DNA of 42,500 bases from Stramonita haemastoma (lineage: Eukaryota > Mollusca > Gastropoda > Neogastropoda > Muricidae), in assembly GCA_030674155.1 (NCBI GenBank), contig CM060326.1, positions 36,166,443-36,208,942 of the forward strand, given 5' to 3'. The position numbers and the translations under genes are program-made. The notes below the pieces were generated by a model. The model was not told the DNA's origin. It saw only the letters and a list, made by a program, of their open reading frames with translations, and did no database searches. Numbering within the stretch: the stretch's first letter is position 1; every line of letters starts with the position of its first letter. This document shows, in pieces, positions 23,086-34,519 of this stretch.

Positions 23086-23352
23086 TACACACACACACAC
23101 ACAACACTACACCACACACACACACACACACACAACACACAACATCAATACACACACACATACACACACTATACACACACATACAACACACACACACACC
23201 ACACACATATACACACACACAAACACACACACACAAAACACACACAAACACACACACAAAACACACACACACACACACACACACAACACACACAACACAC
23301 ACACAACACACAAACACACAAACACACACACACACACAACACACACACGGGA
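23086..23352. repeat. Interrupted CA repeat
   Basis: CA with acaac, caaac and cacacc interruptions, ending in acgggacac repeated three times (23346-23370) at the head of a SINE A copy. Confidence 0.95.
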
Positions 23353-23367
23353 CACACGGGACACACG

Positions 23368-23700
23368 GGGACGGAATAGCCTAGTGGTCAGAACATTGCG
23401 CTCGCAATTTGACGACCCGGTTTGATTCCCGTTCGAGGAGATTTTTCTCCTGGAGTTAACATCAGTGCTGACTCCACTCTCCCCAAAAGTCCTTCGGATG
23501 AGACTGTAAACCGAGGCAATTTTAACGCACTCAGAACATCTTGCGCACACGTTAAATCCTGTTCCGCTTTTCGTAAGAGTAGGCCATCGCGTGTCGGTGG
23601 GAACAGATGACATTTACAAAACTGCATACACACGGGACTGGATGTAAGAAAGCACAAGAGTGCTTATCCCATTATCCTCGATATAAAAGAAAAAAAAGAC
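23368..23700 (+). mobile_element. SINE family A, full-length copy
   Basis: The tRNA-like head has an A box (tagcctagtggtcagaac) and a B box (ggtttgattcc). Then ctcctggagttaacatcagt, the core tccttcggatgagactgtaa, gaacatcttgcgcacacgtt, gtaagagtaggccatcgcgt, and a 3' end gggactggatgtaagaaagc ... ttatcctcgatataaaag. It serves with 33239-33570 as the reference for the many partial copies here. The core is shared with family B although the rest differs. Confidence 0.9.
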
Positions 23701-23764
23701 ACAGGTACAAGAAAACAATCATGCACGCAAACTTTCCATTCCTGGTCCATCCCTCCATGATCAC

Positions 23765-24020
23765 AACACGCTCTACTCTACCCTCTCTACCTTACCCTAC
23801 TCTGTGTTTGTTACCTTGCTCCCACCCCACTCTCCCCACTTTTCCAGAATTGCCCTATACTACCAAATCACACTCTCCCTACCCTACCCATCTCTACTTA
23901 CTCTACTCTACTCTACACACACCATACCACACCACACCACATTACGCCACACCATACCACACCACATCACACTACACTACATCACATCACATCACATCAC
24001 ACCACACCACACCACACGCT
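23765..24020. repeat. CTCTA/ACACC-type pentanucleotide field
   Basis: ctcta and ctacc units (23770-23915) pass into accac/acatc units (23920-24018); more at 24258-24345. It is the same style of diverged pentamer DNA as at 28750-29130. Confidence 0.85.
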
Positions 24021-24039
24021 TCATCGGTGCATCCGACTT

Positions 24040-24255
24040 CAGCGTGAAAGAGAATTATCATCTTTAAAGGAAAAAAGGCAGGAGAAAGGACCTAGAAGAC
24101 AGAAAATAGAAAGAAAGGAAGCGACAGGAAGAAACAAGAAGTCAGCAACAAAGAGAGGAATAAAAAAGAGGGAATTCCTAGCACAGATTTTCTAGAAGGT
24201 GGGGATGCTGTTTATACTGACAGGCTCCCAGCATCCTTGCGGGGAGAAGTGGTAT
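24040..24255 (+). repeat. Family D dispersed repeat
   Basis: cttcagcgtgaaagagaatt, an AG-rich middle, gaattcctagcacagatttt, ctagaaggtggggatgctgt and actgacaggctcccagcatc. Its layout is close to that of the copy at 19089. Confidence 0.75.
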
Positions 24256-24436
24256 ACAAATCCAAATACCCCACGACACTACACCATACCCCACCCCACC
24301 CATACTACCACACACCCCACCCCACCACACCACTTATACCCTGACCTACCCAAACGTGACAAGCACACAGACAGGAATTCCCTCCCCCCCCCCAGTTATG
24401 TAGCCACAACAGCCTATCCACATCACCAGAACTCAC

Positions 24437-24556
24437 AAAGTCGATGTTACACCGGACAGTCCGGTGGTTCAAAGGCTGCACAGGCCGGACGTTTCCGCCC
24501 ATGGACATGACTGGGTTTTTACGTGTCCCTTTCCGCAGTGTGCGCAGTCGGGACAG
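24437..24556 (-). CDS. CARP-like gene, exon 5 of those visible (120 bp, phase 0/0)
   Basis: It encodes 40 residues, from [20 protein letters not shown] to [18 protein letters not shown]. The RPVQPLN block is the conserved RPxQPLxxR element near the end of alpha-carbonic anhydrases, and the spacing from the previous exon (22 residues to VRPV) equals that in vertebrate CA10 as I recall it. The acceptor is excellent (tgttgttctctgctttccag). The donor is TTT then GTGAGTTCT, followed about 45 nt later by a run of ten G. The basic stretch RTLRKGTRK is unusual for the family. At least one more exon for the C-terminal tail must follow at lower coordinates. Confidence 0.88.
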
Positions 24557-26700
24557 CTGGAAAGCAGAGAACAACACTGGAGTAATCATAGTCACCATTC
24601 GTGGGGCGCGGCGGGATGGCCTAGTGGTTACAGCCTTGCGCTCGTGGTCTTATGGACCCGGGTTCAAGCCACCACAGAGGCGCTTGTTTTAGATTTGACC
24701 CCGGAGCTAGCATCAAAGCGAACTCCACTTTCCCCCAAGAGTCCTTCGGATGAGACAAAAAACCGAGTCCCTGTGTTGCAAAAGTACGCAGTACATCTTG
24801 CACACACGTTTAACCCCGTTCTGCTGTTCGGGAGAATAGGTCATGTTGTGCCGGCAGGTACAGATGAATTAAAAAGAAAAAAAAGCTGCATGCATACAGG
24901 TGTTGTGTTTCGACACCATTCCCGATGTTAGAATGCGGCTTCCTTGATGGTGGGTAAGAACGGCACATTCACAAACACTCACTATTGGAGAAGCTCGGAG
25001 CTCTAACCGAGGAACAAAAAAACAACAACATCGAGGAACGAAAAAGAAAAAAAAAGTATATTGGCAGGCCTTCCCCAGTTTGCTATGGGGATATGCACCC
25101 TGTCTCACGTATACCTGGGATTCAATGTGAGATCGTTAGAACAAACTGTATCAGGGGTTTGCATGTGGGCTGTTTTCAGGTATCTCGCCATACAGCCAGC
25201 CATACTCCGACTTCAGAAGATTTTTTTTATATTAATGGACAGAGCAGGTTGTTGTGTTATGGGTTTGTCATGTATGAGGACATCCTCAACAGAACATCTT
25301 AAAGTCTAAACAAATCCAAAGTAGGCCTTGATGCTTGCTAACAACAGTAACTGACAAAGCTTTTGCCCCGAGTCTTTCTTTTTGCGTAGACTATTGCAAG
25401 ATATTCTCCGCGCAGCTACAACGACAAAGACTGCAGTGTGGTAAATTTTCCAAGAGCGAAATATTTCTATTATGTTTTTGGGGTCAGCTATGAATCCCTT
25501 TTACATAAAACATCCATAGACTACGAATATCCTTTCATGGCTTTTACATTATGGTTACACAACTACTTACTTATTAAAAGCTAAATGCGCATGGACTCAG
25601 AACGGATATCTGTCCTACTCCAATTTACACAATGGGTTAAGTATTGGAACAAAAATTTGGTAACAACACAAAACTGCTAAAAATCCAGGAGCATTTTTTT
25701 CAACCAATTTTCATCTCAAAAGCACAGTAAATGAAGAAAAAATATCGTCAAACAGTATCAAATGCCTTTATAAACTCTACAGAATCAGCATAAACTGTCT
25801 GCCTGTCTCTCTCGCCATCCTACACACATTTTGAGCATATGCAAAGTAAAGTTATAAAAAAGTTGCAAAACAGTCATCAACAAATTTGGCACACCGAAAT
25901 GCCAAGGAAGGTCAAGAGAGATTTCACAACGTATTACCCATCTTTGTCCGAATCCACATGATTTTCCCCCATTCATTTCGAAGATGATGCGAGAAGCATC
26001 AATGTGCTTTTATTTGCATCCAGTGCCCTTGACAATACATTTTTATGAATTTTTGCCATCCACTCCCAACGGCACAAATGCCCTACCTTTTGGAAACAGG
26101 TTTTGAAGTGTACGTAACATATTCTGCGTGCGTTCGCGCACGGGACCTCAGTTTAGACTCTCATCCGAAGGACTTTTTGGGGGAGTGGGATTGGCGGTGA
26201 TGTTAACTCCTGGGGAAAGAAACAAACATACCCATTGAACGAGCGTTTCAGTGATGGCTCGAACCTGGATTGTCAGATCACGAGCAGAACGCTTAACCCC
26301 CCTTGCTACGCCCACTCCCCCCCCCCCTCCCCCCCGGATTTAAACGTGAGAGGCCATTTGCAGTACAGAAAGAAGTGGATACGTCATGAACACTCTCCGG
26401 ACTGCACAGCATGTACAGATGTTACGCGCGTTGTCACAATCACCTGCGCGTGACTGATGAAGATGGGCTGGTTGTAGATGATCCAGGTGACACTCTCTTG
26501 ACAGGCAGGGAAGGTGGTGGACCCGTGGTAGGTCACGTATTGCTGGGTGGCGGGGAGCAGGCGTTCCAGTCTCACCTCTTTGATCACCGTCTGCTGGCCT
26601 TTTGGGCAACAGATGCAAGTTTTGTATTGCATTTTTTGTTTTAAGCTGTGTTGTGTGGTCTGGACTGGTGTGGTGGGGCAGTGTGGAGTTCTGGTATGCA

Positions 26701-26763
<63 letters not shown>

Positions 26764-29700
26764 CATCTATCCATCTATCTCTCCCTTAGTCTTATCTGGC
26801 GACCGTAGTGGCACCCTTGAAGACTTGACAACAAGCTCCCTCCATTCCTCTCTCTGTTCTGCCTTTCTAAAACAATATTGTCGAGTTTTAGGCCTGTCCA
26901 TTCGCTGAAAGCACTAACGAAAACCACACAGCCTAAAGCCTCTGTTATTGAAGACAAAGAAGGAAATCTTTTAACGGAAAACAATGCCATCCTCCAACGC
27001 TGGACAGAATACTGTGAGGGATTGTACAACTACCCACTACGCCCAGATACCAACATAGTTTCTGACAAACCCCCTGAACACCAAGATAAAGACCCACCAA
27101 TACTAAGGTGTGAAGTAGATGCAGCTATTAAACAATTGAAGAAGGGGAAGTCCCCTGGAATTGATAACATCCCAGCTGAACTCATAAAAAATGGAGGGAA
27201 TGAAACAGCAAGGCGATTCACAGAACTTTGTCAGAAGATCCACGACACCAAAGAATGGCCAAAAGAATGGACACAGTCTCTTGTAATACCCCTGCCAAAG
27301 AAAGGAAACCTCAAGAAATGCCAGAACTACAGAACCATCAGTCTCAAAAGTCATCCTAGCAAGATCATGCTGCAGGTAGTCCTCAACAGACTGAAAAACC
27401 AAGCAGAAAAACTCCTGGCAGAAGAAGAAGCGGGCTTTAGACCAAAACGCAGCACAATGGAACAAATTTTCAATCTGAGAATTCTGATAGAGAAGCATCT
27501 CCAACACCAAAAAGACTTGTACCACAATTTCATAGACTTCAAAAAGGCCTTTGACAGGGTATGGCATGACGGCCTCTGGCAAGTACTCAGGCACTTCAAC
27601 ATTGACAGCTGCCTAATTGAAGTCATCAAGGCTCTGTACGAGAATGCAAAAAGTGCAGTTTTCATGAACAACCACGTGGGCGAGTTCTTCAAGACCACGG
27701 TTGGGGTTCGCCAGGGCTGCCTTCTCTCACCTGTACTCTTCAACCTCTTCCTCGAAAACATCATGACAGAGACACTGCAAAACCACCACACTTCCATCTC
27801 CATTGGTGGAAGACCCCTTTGCAACCTCAGATTTGCAGATGACATTGACCTCATGGGCAGCAGCAAACAAGAACTGCAAATCCTCACAGACAATTTAACA
27901 GATCGAGCGAGCGCATACGGCATGGAGGTCAGTACAGAGAAATCAAAGATCATGGTCAACAGCGCAAGTAATGACATCACAGAAATAAAGATGAATGGAG
28001 AAACACTAGAAGAGGTGAGCCAATTCAAATACTTAGGCTCCATCCTAACAAAAGATGGCACATCAAACAATGAAGTGAAAGCTCGCATTGCAACAGCAAC
28101 ATCTGCTCTAGTCAGACTCGAGAAGATCATCAGAAGCAACAACATCAGCTTCGGCACCAAATACCACCTTTACAAATCCCTCGTGATATCTATCCTCCTA
28201 TATGGCTGTGAATCATGGACTCTGACAGCAGAGTTAGAGAGGAGAATCCAAGCATTCGAGAACAAGTGCCACAGAAGACTTTTCAAAATATCATACAAAG
28301 AACACAAGACCAATAACTATGTGAAAGAAGAAATCAAAAAGCGTGTGGGCCCCCAAGAGCCTTTGCTCTCCACCATAAAGAGGAGAAAGCTGATGTGGTT
28401 TGGTCACACCACAAGACACAACACCCTAGCAAAAACCATCCTGCAAGGAACAGTCGAGGGCAAGAGAAGAAGAGGCCGCCAAAAGAAATCATGGGTTGAC
28501 AACATCAAAGACTGGACCGCCCAACCCCTACAACACCTCCTACTAGCCACACAGGATCGTGAAGCATGGAAAAAGATCTCTGTTGCGTCTTCTCTCATGT
28601 TCCCCCTACGTCCTTTGGGACATGGGACTGAGTGAGTGATTCGCTGATGTTGTCCTCCCATCTCATCTGGTATGCGGTACTGAGTCGTATTGTTTCGTGT
28701 ACTGTATTGTTTTCTGTTGTGTTTTTGTTGTTGTCGTGTTGTGTAGCGATGTATCATACTATACTATACTATACTATACTATACTATACTATACTATACT
28801 ATACTATACTATACTCTACTCTACTACACTACACTACACTACACTACACAGAAAGAAGTATTGTATTGTGCTGTAGTGTGTTGTGTGGTATGGTGTGGTG
28901 TGGTGGAGTAGTATGGTGTGGTTGTATGTGATGTTGTGTCGTGTCAGATGGTATTGTATTGCACCATATTGTATTGTGCTGTTCTTTTTGTTGTCGTGCT
29001 AGTTATGAAGTGTTGTGTTGTATTATGTATCATTTTTATACCGCACTGCATTATGTTATATTGTATCATATCATATACATCATCTCATTTTTACATTACA
29101 TTACGCTATATTAATTTTATTGTATCATGGCATAAATATTACAGGGGTGATTTTTATTTTTTTCCCAATACTGAACAGGTAGCACATGTATGCTAGTTTT
29201 TATCAAATGATCATAGCAAACAAAGATATAGATGTCTTAGGCTATAAGTGAACACCTGAAATACGCACCACATGAATAAAAGAGCAACTAAGCAACGAGC
29301 CTCTTCTTTGTTTTACAGTCAAAATGTGGAATATACAATACATGTCCAAGAGAGAGGTGTTACTCCTTCCCTTCCTAATTCGATGAAGCCTTTCTTTTAA
29401 TAAAAAGTAGAAAAAAGCTCTTATAAAATGAAAATTTATTTTGTATGAAAATATCAAAAATCCCTTTACTGTCTAAAAGTAAACGCAGTCAAGAACTGAA
29501 AGGGGTTGGCAGCATTGTTGTGTAAGCCTGAGCAGGAAGTCTGTTACACTGTGTGGGACTGTGAGCACAGGCCTGAAGCCTTTTTTCCCCATTATATTAT
29601 GATCCCCGTCTCGTACATGGTCCTGATGTTCCAAGTAGATACCGGAGTAAGGCAAGGATGCTTACTCTCTCCTTTCCTGTTCCTACTAGCCATCGACTGG

Positions 29701-30896
29701 GTCATGAAGACCTCAACGGACCAGAAGCGCAACGGCATCCAATGGACACTTTGGAAGCAGCTAGACGACCTTGACTTTGCGGATAACCTGGCCCTTCTCT
29801 CCAACACCCAGCAACAGATGCAGGAAAAGACCAACATCGTTGTAGAGTACTCAACTATACTGGGCATCAACATCAACAGAGGAAAGAGCAAGGTACTCAA
29901 GACCAATGCAGCCAATGAGACACCCATCACAGTCCAAGGCGAAGCGCTGGAAGAGGTGAAAAGCTTCACATACCTCGGCAGCATCGTGGACACACAGGGA
30001 GGAACGGACGCAGACGTCAGAATCCGCATCGGCAAAGCAAGAGCAGCCATCAAGCAGCTCAGAAACGTCTGGGTATCAAGCGACATCAGCATCGCCACCA
30101 AGACCAGGCTCTTCAACACCATCATCAAGCCAATACTACTGTATGGAGCAGAGACCTGGAGAAACACCGTCACCACTATGAAGAAAATCCAGGTCTTCAT
30201 CAACACCTGCCTCAGGAAGATCCTCAAGATCCGCTGGCCAGACAAGATCAGTAATGAAGAATTATGGCAAAGAACCAGACAACAGCCTGTTGAGAAAGAA
30301 ATCCTACAGAGACGTTGGAGATGGATAGGACACACCCTACGGAAACCTGTATCCAGCATCACAAGACAAGCTCTCACCCGGAATCCACAAGGGAAAAGAA
30401 AGAGAGGGCGGCCTAGAAATACCTGGCGCCGGGACCTGGATGCAGATGCGAAAAAGATAGTCAAAACGTGGGGACAACTGGAACGCCTAGCCCAGAGCCG
30501 AGATGCCTAGAGACAGCTGGTTGGCGGCCTATGCCCCAGAAGGGACCACAGGCAGACATGACATGACATATTATGACCAGGGTTAACACAGACCTCTCAG
30601 TATAAAAACACACACACACACACACCGACACCACACACACACACGCACACACACACCGACACACACACACACACACACAACACACACAACACACACACAC
30701 CGACACACACACAGACACACACACACACGCACACACACACAGACAGACACAAACACACACACACACCGACACACACACACACACACACACACAGACCTCA
30801 CCTTGATATAACGTGGAGTTGACAGCGTTGACAAAGATTTCAAACTCTGTATGCGTCTTCTCAGAAACCTGACACAGAAACCACGCCACAAGGACG

Positions 30897-30939
<43 letters not shown>

Positions 30940-31132
30940 TACCATCATCACCATCACCATCATCATCATCATTATCCGTTCCATCATTATCAGAAAGATC
31001 CACTTTCAAGGGATGTGACTCGTGACTGTCTGTCACCATCATATAAAAAATCATTAAACAAAAGACCCGACCCAGCATGGCTAAGTGAAGAAGACAAAGA
31101 AAAAGCTTTAAAAGAAAAGAAAAGAAAAGAAA

Positions 31133-31216
<84 letters not shown>

Positions 31217-31729
31217 CACAGACAGAGAGACAGAGAGAGGCAGACAGATAGACAGAGACAGACAGACAGAGAGAGATAGAGATAGAAAGAAAGATAGATA
31301 GAGATAGAGATAGAGAGAGAGAGACAGACAGACAGAGACAGACAGACAGAGGATAGGTACATTTCTTGAGGGGGAGGGGAGCGTACGTGCATACGCGGGA
31401 GTCCCAGCCGTGTATTTTTGTGCATGGGCGCGTACTTGCGTGTGTGCGCATGCATGATCGCGCGAACGCACACAGAACATCTTGCGCACACGTTATAACC
31501 CGCTCTGCTTTTCGGAAGAGTAGGCCATTGTGTGCCGGTGGGAACGGATGGCAGGATTTACAAAACTGTATACACACAGGGACTGGATGTAAAATAAGCA
31601 CACAAAAGCTTATTCTATCATCTTAGAAATAAAAAAGATAAATAACAAAAAAAGAACAATTAAAAAAAATCCAGATGGTAATTTGAATAAGCATTGATTT
31701 GCTTTTTTTTCATCAAGCCACAACGTAAA

Positions 31730-31771
<42 letters not shown>

Positions 31772-33781
31772 AAGTAGTAGTAGTAGTAGTAGGAGTAGGA
31801 GTAGTAGTAGTAGTAGTAGTAGTAGAAGTAGTAGTAGTAGTAGTAGGAGTAGGAGTAGGAGTAGTAGTAGGAGTAGTAGTATGTACCCATGAGTCTCGGA
31901 AGACTATGGAGTTGGGCTCTAGTCTTTTGGGCGCAAAGCCTGGGTAATTAAGTTATGGAGGGCAAGCTGTTACCCATGAAGCAGACCCCCCCCCCTCCCC
32001 TCTCCACGCCACTGGAATGGCCCATTGGAAAGGCAGTCGCCGATACGAATGGTTCCAGTACCGTCGCAGGAGCTGCCAGAACGTTGCCATATACAGCCCC
32101 AAACCGCCCTTGGGACTCCAATTCCCAGATTTTTTCTCAGGGATGGTGTCTACACACAACACCTGTGTGCATGCTATTTTTTTTTTAATAATGATTTTGT
32201 CATCCGCTTCTACCGGCACACGATGGCCTGCTCTTCCGAAAGGCGGAACGTAAATACATTAGCATAATATGTACTGGTGTCACTCACATGAGCATAATAT
32301 GATGTACTGGTGTCACTCACATGAGCATAATATGATGTACTGGTGTCACTCACATGAGCATAATATGATGTACTGGTGTCACTCACATAACGATGTACTG
32401 GTGTCACTCACATGAGCATAATATGATGTACTGGTGTCACTCAAATAAGCATATGATATACTGGTGTTACTCACATGAGCATAACATGATGTACTGGTGT
32501 CACTCACATGAGCATAATATGATGTATTGGTGTCACTCACATGAGCATAATATGATGTATTGGTGTCACTCACATGAGCATAATATGATGTATTGGTGGC
32601 ACTCACATGAGCATAATATGATGTACTGGTGTCACTCAAATGAGCATAATATGATGTACTGGTGTCACTCAAAATAAGCATAATATGATGTACTGGTGTT
32701 ACTCACATGAGCATAATATGATGTACTGGTGTAACTCACATGAGCATAATATGATGTACTGGTGTCACTCACATGAGCATAATATGATGTACTGGTGTCA
32801 CTCAAATAAGCATAATATGATGTACTGGTGTCACTCACATGAGCATAATATGATGTACTGGTGTCACTCACATGAGCATAATATGATGTACTGGTGTCAC
32901 TCACATGAGCATAATATGATGTACTGGTGTCACTCAAATAAGCATAATATGATGTACTGGTGTCACTCACATGAGCATAATATGATGTACTGGTGTTACT
33001 CACATGAGCATAATGTGTATTGGTGTTACTCACATGTGCGAAGACTGTAATGCCGGCCAGCCCCTGTGGTGAGGTCTCGGCCTCCTCGTAACTGGCAAAG
33101 AGCTCCGAGTTGTAGGCCAGGATTTGAACCTGAAGACCAGTCAGCCCAGAGGTTAGACCCTACCTCCAATCCAATCCAATCCTGTTGTTTATAGCCCTGC
33201 CGACCACACCGGCCATATCGGGGCTGTCACCTCGTCACAGTACGGGACGGGATAGCCTAGTGGTCAGAACATTGCGCTGGCAATTTGACGACCAGGGTTC
33301 GATTCCTGGTCGAGGAGATTTTTCTCCTGGAGTTAACATCAGTGCTGACTCCACTCTCCCCAAAAGTCCTTCAGATGAGACTATAAACCGAGGCCCCGTG
33401 TGTGAACGCACGTAGAACATCTTGCGCACACGTTAAATCCTGTTCCGCTTTTCGTAAGAGTAGGCTATTGTGTGCCGGTCGGAACATATGACATTTACAA
33501 AACTGCATACACACGGGGGCTGGACGTAATAAAGCACAAGAGTGCTTATCCCATTATCTTTGATATAAAAGAATAAAATAGATATGACTAAATAAAAATT
33601 AGAACCTGCCTGCAGTTCCTTCATTCCTGTATCCCAGCCCGTTCATTACTTCTTTAAGAATTTTGCCTTGCCTTGCCTTGTCTCTCTCTCTCTCTCTCCC
33701 TTTTTTAAGGGCCGGATGAAAAAAAGTATGTAATGCTTACTTACTGTTACCCTTGAAAAATAAAGATTATTCATTCATTCA

Positions 33782-33844
<63 letters not shown>

Positions 33845-33896
33845 CAGACACACACACACACGGACACAAACACACACACACACACACACACGCACA

Positions 33897-33931
<35 letters not shown>

Positions 33932-34030
33932 ACCTGCGTACCTAAGTGGTCAAACCAGATTGTCCAGTAATCCCTTGCGGTTAGAAAGGTAACGTCAGTT
34001 GGCATCATATCATTTACATGCTTAGCAGGT

Positions 34031-34093
<63 letters not shown>

Positions 34094-34118
34094 GTGTGTG
34101 TGTGTGTGTGTGTGTGTG

Positions 34119-34172
<54 letters not shown>

Positions 34173-34293
34173 AAAATATATGCCTTACAGCGGATAGAGT
34201 ATTCGTGTATTTTTTATGATTTTATTCAGAATTCAAGGCATATATTTTCCTTAGAATGAAGTTTATTGATGAAATGTGTCAGAACCGGTGAAA

Positions 34294-34336
<43 letters not shown>

Positions 34337-34458
34337 GTGTGTGTGTGTGTGGTGTGTGTGTGTGTGTGTGTGTGTGGTGAGGTGTGTGTATGTGTGTGTG
34401 TGTGTGTTGTGTGTGTGTGTGTGTGTAGTATATGTTTGTGTGTATATGTGTGTGTGAG

Positions 34459-34519
<61 letters not shown>

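Noticed and set aside
24258..24430. Missing C-terminal CARP exon just below 24437
   Set aside because: The region is ACACC-type repeat and a C run; no frame resembling the family's C-terminal tail was found there or elsewhere below it.
26593..26598. Alternative acceptor giving CAG ACG as exon start
   Set aside because: It would be phase 0, while the upstream exon ends in phase 1. Only the acceptor before GCCAGCAG keeps the frame.
27351..28160. 269-codon minus-strand frame
   Set aside because: Antisense shadow of the intact reverse transcriptase. The 290-codon minus frame at 29592-30464 is likewise a shadow.
32393..33050. Plus-strand open frames encoding [15 protein letters not shown] repeats
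   Set aside because: They are the other strand of the 33-bp minisatellite, whose unit length is a multiple of three. No start context, no family match.
33239..33305. tRNA gene
   Set aside because: A and B boxes are present, but the sequence is the head of SINE A, followed by the SINE body in many copies.
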